Below are positions 23,891 to 32,144 of a stretch of DNA of 37,059 bases, piece after piece. Source of the stretch: an uncultured Candidatus Melainabacteria bacterium (GTDB lineage: Bacteria; Cyanobacteriota; Vampirovibrionia; Gastranaerophilales; Gastranaerophilaceae). The stretch spans positions 1-37,059 of the forward strand of contig CAKVJE010000005.1 of the NCBI GenBank assembly GCA_934754735.1, read 5' to 3'. The position numbers were made by a program, and so were the translations under genes. The notes under the pieces were generated by a model. That model was given only the letters and a program-made list of their open reading frames with translations, did no database searches and was not told the DNA's origin. Positions within the stretch are counted from its first letter, which is position 1, and every line of letters begins with the position of its first letter.

Positions 23891-23996
23891 TAAACTCTTT
23901 AGTTTGTTTCCAACCTAAGTAATTACTAAAAATTTTTTGTTGTTTAAAAATCATCTCCCAATTATTATCTTGGATTAATCTTAACGCAATATTATA

Positions 23997-24350
23997 TTAT
24001 TCTTCTTTATATTTACAAGGAATATCCATTTCTTTTAAGTAAGCAAGTCCCCATTTGTTTAATTCAATAATAGATGGGATTAATCTTTTTCCACGTTCAG
24101 TCAATGAATATTCTGTTTTAGGCGGAACAACAGGATACAATTTCCTTTGAATAATTCCGTCTGCTTCCAATTCCTTTAATTGTTGTATTAGCATTTTAGG
24201 AGTTGCGTGAGAAATTAATTTTTGTAATTCGTTGTATCTCAGGGTTTTATCAATAAGATGACCAATTATAACCCCCTTGTATTTTCCTCCAATAATCTCC
24301 ATTGTAACCTCAAGTGGACATTTGTATTCATCTTGTCTTTGTTTACTCAT
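23997..24350 (-). CDS. HxlR-family winged-helix regulator
   Basis: 117 residues, RBS GGAG. CPLEVTMEIIGGKYKGVIIGHL, LRYNELQKLI, TPKMLIQQLKELEADG and the wing PPKTEYSLTERG are the HxlR pattern. Cys11 is the conserved N-terminal cysteine that senses electrophiles or disulfide stress in YodB/HypR-like members. It is divergent from the metallo-hydrolase gene, its likely target. The 121-nt intergenic region has a TGTATATATTATACA palindrome (24393-24407). Confidence 0.92.
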   Translation of the reverse strand: MSKQRQDEYKCPLEVTMEIIGGKYKGVIIGHLIDKTLRYNELQKLISHATPKMLIQQLKELEADGIIQRKLYPVVPPKTEYSLTERGKRLIPSIIELNKWGLAYLKEMDIPCKYKEE

Positions 24351-24378
24351 TTAAAACTCCAAACTAACCTTTTGGTAA

Positions 24379-24414
24379 CTATTATACTTTAATGTATATA
24401 TTATACAAAATAGT
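24379..24414. promoter_or_regulatory. Candidate HxlR operator
   Basis: Nested AT-rich inverted repeats: ACTATT (24379-24384) with AATAGT (24409-24414) around TGTATA-TAT-TATACA (24393-24407), centred between the divergent HxlR and hydrolase genes. Confidence 0.5.
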
Positions 24415-24471
24415 GCATTCTTGAAAAAAAGTAAATAAGAATTTAATATTGTCATAAAAGGAGATGATTAT

Positions 24472-25251
24472 ATGAAAATTACTCAAATTAGAAATGCTAC
24501 ATTAATTATAGAATACGACAATACAAGATTTTTAATAGATCCTTGGCTTGGACCAAAAGGTTACATGGCGGGTTTTGAAACAGCAGTTAATTCTGAAATT
24601 CGACAACCGAGAGTAGAATTACCTTTTTCTATTGATAAAATTGTAAATGTAGATTCTGTTATCATCACTCATATTCATCCGGATCATTGGGACGAATATG
24701 CAGAACATGCAATAGATAAAAATCTTAAAATATTTGTTCAATCAGAATTTGATAAAAACTTTATCTTATCAAAAGGTTTTAAAGATGTTGAGATTTTAGC
24801 AGAACAAGGTACAAACTTTAGAAATATAACTTTATATAAAACTCATACACAACATGGAAAACGAGAAATTTTAAAACCTTTATGTGATTCCATTGAAATG
24901 CCTTACGATGCAATGGGTATTGTTTTCAATGCTGAACGAGAAAAAACACTTTATATTGCAGGGGATACGATTTGGTGCGAAGAAGTAAAAGAAGCTTTGA
25001 ATAAATATTCTCCAGATATAGTTGTAGTCAATGCTTGTGCAGCAACTGTATTAAATGGTGAACGCTTAATTATGAATATTGATGATTTAAAAGAAGTTTT
25101 AAAAAATTCTAAAAATGTAACCGTAATTGCAAGCCACATGGATACTGTAAGCCATTTAACAGTTACAAGAAAAGATTTAAAAGATTTTAAAAACAATAAT
25201 AATATAGATAATTTACTGATACCTACAGATGGTGAAGTTTTGGCTTTTTAG
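24472..25251 (+). CDS. MBL-fold metallo-hydrolase (UlaG-like), HxlR-controlled
   Basis: 259 residues, RBS AAAGGAGA. THIHPDHWD gives His67, His69, Asp71 and His72; YIAGDTIW and ASHMDTVSH supply later metal ligands. Related to UlaG-type hydrolases, and divergently paired with a redox-type HxlR regulator, a common arrangement for detoxifying enzymes. The substrate is unknown. Confidence 0.88.
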   Translation: MKITQIRNATLIIEYDNTRFLIDPWLGPKGYMAGFETAVNSEIRQPRVELPFSIDKIVNVDSVIITHIHPDHWDEYAEHAIDKNLKIFVQSEFDKNFILSKGFKDVEILAEQGTNFRNITLYKTHTQHGKREILKPLCDSIEMPYDAMGIVFNAEREKTLYIAGDTIWCEEVKEALNKYSPDIVVVNACAATVLNGERLIMNIDDLKEVLKNSKNVTVIASHMDTVSHLTVTRKDLKDFKNNNNIDNLLIPTDGEVLAF

Positions 25252-25471
25252 CTAATATTGTCTAAAATAGTATCAATGCAGGCTTTACGACTTTTTTATT
25301 ATTAACATTTTACAGTGGCAAGATTGTTAATGTTGCCACTGCGTTGCCACTAAACAAAATTTTTAGAAATTTTCAAAAAATAAACAACTCTAAAAGGTAG
25401 ATATAATGGGGCTTTCTTGTCCAATACTAGCTGAAATGCAGTAATAATGTATATTTTAAAAATTAAACACT

Positions 25472-25494
25472 AAAAAAGCCACGTTATACGTGGC
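25472..25494 (-). terminator. Original rho-independent terminator of tRNA-Glu, now separated from it
   Basis: On the minus strand: GCCACGT-ATA-ACGTGGC followed by TTTTTT. It lies 8 nt outside the left copy of the attachment core, where the tRNA 3' end would be without the element. Confidence 0.8.
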
Positions 25495-25501
25495 TTATTA
25501 A

Positions 25502-25511
25502 ATGGTACCCC
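25502..25511. other. attL core
   Basis: ATGGTACCCC, followed by CATATTG; the second copy is at 33562-33571. Confidence 0.8.
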
Positions 25512-25616
25512 ATATTGAAAAGTTTTCGAAACAAATTATAACCGAACTACACCAATTATACGAATTAAGAAATGTGGCTTAATTATTGTGTTATAATTGG
25601 TAGTAAAGGATATGTC

Positions 25617-26966
25617 ATGAATATTTTCGAATTACCAATAGACGGAGTTATAGATTTTGATAACGGACGAAAAATAAATGTTCGTTTACGAAAAGGTGAA
25701 AATGATAAATTAATATTAGAGTCATTAGACAAAGATGAAGATTGGCAATTTGGCTGTTATACATTAAAAGGAATATTTAAAACATATATAAATAACTACA
25801 ATATTACATTTTTAGATTGTTATAAAACTGATGGTAGAAAAAATTTTGAAATTGAATATTCAGGTTACATATTATATTCTAATTTTGAAGAAAAAGATGA
25901 TTTAACATTTATTGATATTGATACTCCAAGAGATGAAATATTTTTTAGAGTTCAAAATCTTGACAAATGGCTTTATCCTAGTTTGGAAATGGGGAAAGAA
26001 CAGATTTGGAGCTATGCAAATACTAATAATGAACAAGTTAATAGTAGAAAAGATGCAGAATTTTTAAGAGTTAAATTAAAAAATAAAACACAAAGTTGTA
26101 AATTTAAATATTTTGATGAAGATTTTGAATTAACAATTTATGACAAATTTGAAGGATTGGCTTTAGATTATCCAAAATTTGAATTTTATCCCGATTGTTA
26201 TATAGGAATAAAAGGAACAAATAAGCACGATGTTATATTTTTTAATGATTTAATTGAAAAGATAAGAAAATTATTGTCTTTATTTTATAATCAAGTTGCT
26301 GTAATAAAATCTATTTATGAATTTAAAAGATTTAAATACAGAATAGACTATGATTTCTTGTGTAAAGAAACTAAGAATGATAATTTCTTCTTAAGTGATT
26401 TTAATATAAGTTTTGATTTTGTAGCTTCTACTTTAGGTAACATAATACAGAACTGGCTTGATATATATGATGAATATGAATTAATTATTAATTCTGTTTG
26501 TAATTACGAAGAACCTAATGCCTTATCTGATTCTATAAGCAAAAAGGCTCAACTACTAGAAACATATGGAAATATTGTAAACAAAGGTGCAATTACAAGA
26601 GAAGATATTAGAACAGCCCTATCTGAACTAAGCTTAAACAATTTAATATGCATATTTCATATAAATAAAGAAGAACGAGATTATGTAACTTGGGAATTTG
26701 ATTTAAGAAATTTTGGAGCGACTATAGAAGAACAATTATCAAATTTAAGTAACCAAATTATGAATTTAAGAAATCACTCTATTCACCCTTATAAACAAGG
26801 AAGACGAAAGTTGCCAAAAGATAGTGATATCAGTGATGTTTTTATATATGACAAAGATAAATTAAATTTAAGAGCAATAAAGACTCTTTCCAATTGTTTA
26901 TCATCAGTCTTAATTGTATTATTATTGCAAAAATTAGGAATAGACCAATTTTATAAGAAATATTAG
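25617..26966 (+). CDS. ApeA-like HEPN protein, candidate abortive-infection anti-phage factor
   Basis: 449 residues from ATG 25617 (AAAGGA upstream; an extended -10 TGTTATAAT is at 25589-25597). The N-terminal half is beta-rich, opening with FELPIDGVIDF and a glycine-punctuated sandwich, like the ApeA N-terminal domain. The C-terminal third is helical with RNHSIH (385-390), the RX4H motif of HEPN ribonucleases. ApeA proteins protect E. coli from phages as single genes, probably by cleaving RNA on infection. The assignment rests on architecture and motif, not a search. First gene of the integrative element, inside the left end, as is common for defence cargo. Confidence 0.7.
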   Translation: MNIFELPIDGVIDFDNGRKINVRLRKGENDKLILESLDKDEDWQFGCYTLKGIFKTYINNYNITFLDCYKTDGRKNFEIEYSGYILYSNFEEKDDLTFIDIDTPRDEIFFRVQNLDKWLYPSLEMGKEQIWSYANTNNEQVNSRKDAEFLRVKLKNKTQSCKFKYFDEDFELTIYDKFEGLALDYPKFEFYPDCYIGIKGTNKHDVIFFNDLIEKIRKLLSLFYNQVAVIKSIYEFKRFKYRIDYDFLCKETKNDNFFLSDFNISFDFVASTLGNIIQNWLDIYDEYELIINSVCNYEEPNALSDSISKKAQLLETYGNIVNKGAITREDIRTALSELSLNNLICIFHINKEERDYVTWEFDLRNFGATIEEQLSNLSNQIMNLRNHSIHPYKQGRRKLPKDSDISDVFIYDKDKLNLRAIKTLSNCLSSVLIVLLLQKLGIDQFYKKY

Positions 26967-27031
26967 TTATATATAACTATTTTCAAATATAATATGTTAT
27001 GATACAATAGTAGTGTAGTGAGTTTTTGACT

Positions 27032-27193
27032 ATGGAAATTAAAGATATAACAATTAGAGATTTTTCACAAGAAACAAAAGATTCAATAAGGACTTTTGTT
27101 CGTTTATATGGAAAAATAAATTGTAATAGTAAAGGTAGTCTTAAAAACCAAGTTAAAGTATATATAAATAGTTTGAAAACTATTTCTGGATAA
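27032..27193 (+). CDS. Small 53-residue protein coupled to the TPR/TM gene
   Basis: Begins MEIKDITIRDFSQETKDSI and ends KTISG; basic, probably helical, without a membrane segment. Its TAA is one base before the ATG of the next gene, suggesting translational coupling. The RBS is weak (GTGAG). No family recognised. Confidence 0.55.
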   Translation: MEIKDITIRDFSQETKDSIRTFVRLYGKINCNSKGSLKNQVKVYINSLKTISG

Positions 27194-27194
27194 A

Positions 27195-28673
27195 ATGGAT
27201 ATACTCACAAATTTTGAAAATGAAGAAATTATAAATAGAATTAATATATATTTTGAACAAGCAGACTATCTTTCTTTAATTGTATATTCTCGTGAAGAAA
27301 ATGTTAAGAAGTTGCTCAAATCTATTCATAGTTTATGTTTTTATACCGAAGGTATAGAGTACCTTATTCCCAATATAACTGTGTTTATAAGAATAGGGGT
27401 TTCTTATTATAAATTGGGGAAATACAAAGATGCTATTAAAAATTTTAAAATAGTTCAACGGATTTTAAAAAACATTGTAGATTTAAAAAAAGAATTTTCA
27501 AGAGCTAAGGACAAAATAAGTAGGTTTTACTATGATGTATTTTTAGAGTTTAACAATAAAAATACTGATATAATATATGAGTTGTATTCTTATATTGCAT
27601 ATACACAATATGAGCTCCATAATCCTATTTTTTCATTTTATTCATATCAACAGGCGCTAAAATATTACCCCGAAAAAGACATAAATTACCTAGTGCTTGC
27701 TATTGGTAAGGCAGATTGTTATTATGAAATATTCAAAATATTTATAACATTTATAAAAATTTTATTCTACGCTATATGCTTTGGATTTGTGTGTTGCAAA
27801 TATTGGAATAATATTTATGTAACAAGTGTAAATATATTTAGATTATTTGATAATATATACTGGTATATATTAATAGGCATTCTAATTTTAACATTCCCAA
27901 AACTTCTGTATAAATTATTTTATTTTTTATTAAGACGTATTAGAAAATATATTGCAGATAATTTTGTTAGACTATTTCCTAGACCTTTTGAACAAAGGTT
28001 GAAAGAGTTTTTGAATTGGATCAATTTAAAAAAAATATTTCCATATAAATATTACTTAAAAATTATTAAAGAAGTTGAAGAACTTGGTCATAAGAACTTT
28101 GATACATTTTTTGCAATTGCAAAATTGTACTATTTTTTAGGAGATTACTCTATTAGCACTTTTTACATTCAAGAGGCTTTAAAAAATATTAATATTAATG
28201 AAAATATAAAATATGCATTAGCAAGTCATTATTTGGCACGAATTGCATATAAACAACATAACCATCAAACGGCAATAAAATTTTACGATAATACAATTGA
28301 ATATTTAATTAAATCTGAAGAGAATGAAAAAGCAGAAAAGAACTGGTTTGTGAAAATAATAGATGTATTTAATCATAGTCGCATTTCTATAAAAACGACC
28401 ATACATCCAATTCCAAAAATTAGAGATATAATTCAATATTCGCAAGAGAATAAGGATATCCTTGATAAAACAACATTTAGTAGAACTTATTTGCCGTTAA
28501 TTATAACATTAATTATAACTATAATAATAAGCATTTTTGATATATATACTAACATTCCAGAGCACCATCTGCAAGTTGATAACTTTTTCCGAAATAATAT
28601 AGAATTTATAAATAAATTGTTTTTATTCGATGATTCTATAATTGATAGTAATAACTCTACCAAAAAACATTAA
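27195..28673 (+). CDS. TPR-repeat membrane protein of unknown function
   Basis: 492 residues. TPR-like helical pairs at about 62-95 and 130-160; two membrane helices near 180-201 and 221-247 separated by a short loop; a second set of TPR-like pairs at about 305-372 (ALASHYLARIAYKQHNHQTA is typical); a third membrane helix at 433-455. Very rich in Ile, Tyr, Phe and Asn, with low GC. Two TPR sensor modules around a membrane hairpin suggest a membrane-bound scaffold. Its place after the ApeA-like gene makes a linked defence role possible but unproven. Confidence 0.7.
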   Translation: MDILTNFENEEIINRINIYFEQADYLSLIVYSREENVKKLLKSIHSLCFYTEGIEYLIPNITVFIRIGVSYYKLGKYKDAIKNFKIVQRILKNIVDLKKEFSRAKDKISRFYYDVFLEFNNKNTDIIYELYSYIAYTQYELHNPIFSFYSYQQALKYYPEKDINYLVLAIGKADCYYEIFKIFITFIKILFYAICFGFVCCKYWNNIYVTSVNIFRLFDNIYWYILIGILILTFPKLLYKLFYFLLRRIRKYIADNFVRLFPRPFEQRLKEFLNWINLKKIFPYKYYLKIIKEVEELGHKNFDTFFAIAKLYYFLGDYSISTFYIQEALKNININENIKYALASHYLARIAYKQHNHQTAIKFYDNTIEYLIKSEENEKAEKNWFVKIIDVFNHSRISIKTTIHPIPKIRDIIQYSQENKDILDKTTFSRTYLPLIITLIITIIISIFDIYTNIPEHHLQVDNFFRNNIEFINKLFLFDDSIIDSNNSTKKH

Positions 28674-28682
28674 ACATAAAAC

Positions 28683-29003
28683 TTAGTCCAAAATTCCACT
28701 CAACACTCTATAAGCCAGTTTGATTTCTTCATCTGTGGCTTTATCAAGCATTTTTGCAATATCTTTCTTTAATTCTTTTGTATCTTTCTGATGATTAAAC
28801 ATATAAAGTTTATAAGGCTCAACATTTAAAGCTTTTGCAATTCTTTCAAGGTTTTCATCTGTAGGATGGAAATGACCGCTTTCAATTTTACTTATGCTAG
28901 ATGCTCCTATATCAGTTAATTCTGACAACTCTTCTTGAGTTAATTTCTTTGCAATTCTTATTTCTCTAATTCTTTTTCCTAAAAGCTTTTTTAATTCAGA
29001 CAT
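28683..29003 (-). CDS. XRE-family transcriptional repressor
   Basis: 106 residues, RBS GAGGTG. Helix-turn-helix at about 9-65: LGKRIREIRIAKKLTQEELS, then ASSISKIESGHFHPTDENL. The short C-terminal helix pair probably dimerises. It is divergent from the TM/PH gene pair; palindromes with a TGCA core in the intergenic region are its likely operators. Role: control of element gene expression. Confidence 0.92.
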   Translation of the reverse strand: MSELKKLLGKRIREIRIAKKLTQEELSELTDIGASSISKIESGHFHPTDENLERIAKALNVEPYKLYMFNHQKDTKELKKDIAKMLDKATDEEIKLAYRVLSGILD

Positions 29004-29089
29004 TTTTCACCTCACAATATATTCTTTATGAAATATTTGTAAAAATGAATTAATCTTAGCCACAAAATAAGTTGAGTTTCTTTTATCTT

Positions 29090-29149
29090 TATGCAAGTAT
29101 ATATGCATATTACAAAATAAAATTAGTCAAAAATTGCATTTAAATGCAA
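29090..29149. promoter_or_regulatory. Two palindromic candidate operators for the XRE repressor
   Basis: TATGCA-AGTATATA-TGCATA (29090-29109) and the perfect 16-bp palindrome TTGCATTTAAATGCAA (29134-29149). The second ends just before the RBS of the gene at 29163. Confidence 0.65.
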
Positions 29150-29162
29150 GAAAGGTAAAAAT

Positions 29163-29897
29163 ATGAAAAACCTAAAAATTATATTTACACAAATTAAAGA
29201 TTTTATAGTTAGTAAGTGGAAAATTATAACTTATATTATTTGTTCATTAATTATTTTATCATTTGTTATTTTAGCATTTAAGCTACTAACAAATCCTATG
29301 AATACCAAAGTAACACGAAAAAATTATGACAATGTAATTGAAAGAATAAGAAAAAACAGTTCAAAAGATGATTATCAGAAAGTTCAAGCTGTAATTGCAA
29401 TGGCAGAATTAGCATCACTTGGTGATAATGAAGATAAAATAGATTACCTCGAAGGAAAAAGTTTTAATCAGATGATTAAAAAAATACAAAAAAATTTAGA
29501 AGAAGAAAACAAGGAAGCCGAACAACAAAAAATTATTAGTGCAGAAAAACAAAAAATAAGGGATGGATATTTAAAATTTGATAATTATACATGGGAAGTT
29601 AAAACTTCCAATTATCAAAGTAATTTAATTATAACTGCAGAAATAGAAAATCTTAAAGATATAGATATAGAAGCTTTTGAGGGAATTATCAGTATAAGCG
29701 ATAAATTGGATAATAATCTTGGAGATTTTAAAATTAAAAATACAAAAATTATTCCTAAAAAAGCTAAAGCGGATATAGATATGACATTTTATGAAGATGA
29801 ATATTATTCTGAAATAAAGGCTATAAGCAGACAAAGCGGAGATTTGTATTTCTCCTTTACTCCTACAAAATTAATAGTTGATGGAAATGAAATATAG
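29163..29897 (+). CDS. Single-pass membrane protein of unknown function
   Basis: 244 residues. One membrane helix at about 20-43 with positive residues before it, so the bulk is probably outside. A helical, charged stretch at 50-130 (EEENKEAEQQKIISAEKQ) leads to a beta-rich C-terminal domain from about 137 (YLKFDNYTWEVKTSNYQS...). This resembles immunoglobulin-like domains of small envelope proteins, but no family is recognised. Forms an operon with the PH-fold gene (15-nt gap), probably repressed by the XRE protein. Confidence 0.65.
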   Translation: MKNLKIIFTQIKDFIVSKWKIITYIICSLIILSFVILAFKLLTNPMNTKVTRKNYDNVIERIRKNSSKDDYQKVQAVIAMAELASLGDNEDKIDYLEGKSFNQMIKKIQKNLEEENKEAEQQKIISAEKQKIRDGYLKFDNYTWEVKTSNYQSNLIITAEIENLKDIDIEAFEGIISISDKLDNNLGDFKIKNTKIIPKKAKADIDMTFYEDEYYSEIKAISRQSGDLYFSFTPTKLIVDGNEI

Positions 29898-29912
29898 AAA
29901 GGAATAAATAAT

Positions 29913-30248
29913 ATGGTTGAAGAAATAATTATAACGGCAAATGGTGTAAATGGGCAAATGCTATTGTATCCAAATAGGATCGAAATAAAACGGAAAGGCG
30001 CACTTAGTTTTATAACACATGGTATGGATGGTACAAAAATAATATTTCTTAAATCCATAGCGGGTTTGCAATATAAAGAAAGTGGTAAAGTTACAAGTGG
30101 TTATTTGCAGATAATATTTCAAGGTAGCCAAGAAAGTAAGAATGGGTTGTTTGATGCTACAAAAGATGAAAATACTGTAATGTTTGCAAAGCCAGATGAA
30201 GAAGAAAAATTTGCACAAATTAAAGATTATATAATTTCTAAAATTTAG
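29913..30248 (+). CDS. Bacterial PH-fold protein (DUF4429-like)
   Basis: 111 residues. Pattern: ANGVNGQMLLYPNRIEIKR, then GTKIIFLKSIAGLQYKESG, GYLQIIFQGSQES, DENTVMFAKPDEEEKF and a C-terminal helix. This is the DUF4429 type of bacterial PH domain, usually found with SHOCT motifs; here it stands alone. Likely a binding module rather than an enzyme. RBS GAAAGGA. Confidence 0.75.
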   Translation: MVEEIIITANGVNGQMLLYPNRIEIKRKGALSFITHGMDGTKIIFLKSIAGLQYKESGKVTSGYLQIIFQGSQESKNGLFDATKDENTVMFAKPDEEEKFAQIKDYIISKI

Positions 30249-30304
30249 TACAAAAAGCAGAAATTTATAAAAAATTATATAATAGTCATAAGGAGAAAAT
30301 ACTT

Positions 30305-30838
30305 ATGGCTACAATAAAGCAAATCAAGGCAAATAGGAAGAATGCTATTAAAGGTGGAGTAAAAACGAAAGAAGGAAAAGCTATATCAAGCCAGAATGCA
30401 ACAAAATATGGATTTTTTAGCAAGATAACAACGGAATTTGATAAATTAAATAATGAAGATTTTTGCAAATCTATTTATAATTGTTTCATGCCGGCTAATG
30501 AGTACGAAAACCAAATGGTGGAAATCCTTTTATCTAATTTATTGACTTTTAGAAGAATATGTTTAGTTGAAAAAGAATATCTGGAAACCAAAATACATCC
30601 AGATATAGAAATGGATTTTTCTACATGCTTGAAAAAAGGATATGAACCAGAAATAAAACTTGATCTTATTGATGAACTAAATAAATTCCAGAAATATAAA
30701 ACAAGTATTCAAAATAATCTTATTAAAATAGAACATGAATTAGAAAGACTTGTGGTTAATAGAAATTCTGAATATAAATATATTCCAAATACTCTGGATA
30801 TAAATGTTTCAAACTCTAATGGGTTCGTTTTGGAATAA
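30305..30838 (+). CDS. Conserved protein with N-terminal NRKNAIKGGVKTKEGKA motif
   Basis: 177 residues, RBS AAGGAG. The start ANRKNAIKGGVKTKEGKA, then SSQNATKYGFF belongs to a widespread family whose members read N-A-x-K-S-T-G-P-x-T-x-E-G-K and are common on prophages and islands of many phyla; function unknown. The basic, Gly/Ser-rich N-terminus could bind nucleic acid; the rest is helical. Confidence 0.65.
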   Translation: MATIKQIKANRKNAIKGGVKTKEGKAISSQNATKYGFFSKITTEFDKLNNEDFCKSIYNCFMPANEYENQMVEILLSNLLTFRRICLVEKEYLETKIHPDIEMDFSTCLKKGYEPEIKLDLIDELNKFQKYKTSIQNNLIKIEHELERLVVNRNSEYKYIPNTLDINVSNSNGFVLE

Positions 30839-30915
30839 AGATTTAATATTTTTTAAATTATACTTGCATGTATAATTATAATGCATTATAATAAATTATA
30901 CATTGAGGTATAAAA

Positions 30916-31863
30916 GTGAATAATGCTGATTTAGAAAATTTTAATCCGAAATTTATAAATATAAAAGATTATAAAACTGCAAAAGAATATAAAAATGCAT
31001 TTTTTATAGAAAACATTGTGAATACATCAGAATACTATGAATTAACTATTTTAAATGCTTATTTTATTCATCCATTTTTATCGATAAAAACAATATTTGA
31101 AGCTTCAAAACAATTATCAAACAATAATAAATCTGAAATTACTTATCGTAAAGTTAATGATTGGAATACAAAAGGTTTATTTGAGGATAAAAGAACCAGC
31201 AACATTCAATGGCGGAAATATTCGATTAGAACAGGTGTTCAATTACTTCTTATAAATGATTTAAAAAAGTTTGGTTATTCAAATGAACAAATTAAACTAA
31301 TTGTAAAACAAGTAATTGATGATAGTGCAGATGTTTTTGTGAAAAGTCGTACTTTTAATTATAGATATTTTGATTTTTATGCTTCAACTTTTTATAAAAG
31401 AGGTATAAATTTCTTTATAATGATAGATGATAGTTGTGATGCTTTCTATTTAACAAAAAAAGATTTAGCTTTAAATATCACAAACGGATTAAAACAACTT
31501 AAGCCTTTTTTAGTCTTACCTTTTTCAAAATATTTAAGTGTTTTTGCAGAATACATTTTTCATTCTGATAACGAAAAAGCAATTACAGATGAATTATCAT
31601 TGAAGGAAGATTTGCCAAATTCCAAAGAACAAAAAATTATTAAAACTATCAGAGATGATGCAATAAAACATATAAAAATAGAAAAGAAATCCAACAGCAA
31701 ATCATTATTACTCAGAACAACTCAAATAAAAAATAATACAGATATTACCAATGAAGAATTGGAAAATCTTGTAAAACAAGATAAATATATTAAAACAACT
31801 ATTGGAAAAGGTACAGGTCAATCTTACAATATTTCAATTGAAAAAACCGAAAGGCTAGATTAG
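30916..31863 (+). CDS. MerR-like HTH protein, element-encoded
   Basis: 315 residues from GTG 30916 (RBS GAGG). Residues about 55-132 look like a MerR-type winged helix: SEITYRKVNDWNTKGLF, then WRKYSIRTGVQLLLINDLKK and GYSNEQIKLIV. The C-terminal part is helical and charged. It lies directly upstream of the recombinase cluster, so control of excision or a directionality factor is plausible (inference). Upstream 30860-30900 is AT-rich with TGCATGTATAATTATAATGCA, again with a TGCA core. Confidence 0.6.
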   Translation: MNNADLENFNPKFINIKDYKTAKEYKNAFFIENIVNTSEYYELTILNAYFIHPFLSIKTIFEASKQLSNNNKSEITYRKVNDWNTKGLFEDKRTSNIQWRKYSIRTGVQLLLINDLKKFGYSNEQIKLIVKQVIDDSADVFVKSRTFNYRYFDFYASTFYKRGINFFIMIDDSCDAFYLTKKDLALNITNGLKQLKPFLVLPFSKYLSVFAEYIFHSDNEKAITDELSLKEDLPNSKEQKIIKTIRDDAIKHIKIEKKSNSKSLLLRTTQIKNNTDITNEELENLVKQDKYIKTTIGKGTGQSYNISIEKTERLD

Positions 31864-31970
31864 CGACAATGAATAAATTGAGCTAATTTAACTATTTATT
31901 ATAGTAAATCATATCTTTGAAGTGACAATGTAATACTTGAGCTTCAATACAAGCAGTAGGGAATAAGCAA

Positions 31971-32144
31971 ATGCTTAGTATTGAAGAATGTCGTAAAATT
32001 TTAGGGTTAAGTGAAGATGAATTGTCAAATGATGAGTTAGAAAATATAAGATATAGTTTATATCAAATGTCGCAAGTAATAGTAAATAATTATTTTGAGG
32101 TTAAAAATAATGAAAGCAATAATCTACACAAGAGTTTCAACTGA
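31971..32144 (+). CDS. Small ORF overlapping the recombinase start
   Basis: 57 residues from ATG 31971 with GTAGGGA upstream. MLSIEECRKILGLSEDEL, SNDELENIRYSLYQMSQVI resembles the short acidic helical proteins often encoded just before large serine recombinases. It overlaps the recombinase gene by 35 nt in another frame, and the recombinase RBS is inside it. Too short for firm classification. Confidence 0.6.
   Translation: MLSIEECRKILGLSEDELSNDELENIRYSLYQMSQVIVNNYFEVKNNESNNLHKSFN

Larger units (their letters stand above)
25252..25571. other. Gene-poor interval containing inverted TTGCCACT repeats and the left element end
   Basis: AGTGGCAA (25314-25321) faces TTGCCACT (25333-25340), repeated directly at 25344-25351. 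The TTGCCAC core also forms the repeats at 23573-23605. The tRNA terminator and attL lie further right. No credible protein gene; a 12-codon ORF near 25406 with weak support was not called. Confidence 0.6.

Noticed and set aside
23891..23996. In-frame extension after the HxlR stop (about 35 codons)
   Set aside because: No RBS and no similarity; more likely neutral sequence than a read-through domain.
25252..25500. Small ORFs in the left flank of the element
   Set aside because: Only a 12-codon frame near 25406 with a weak RBS; not supportable as a gene.
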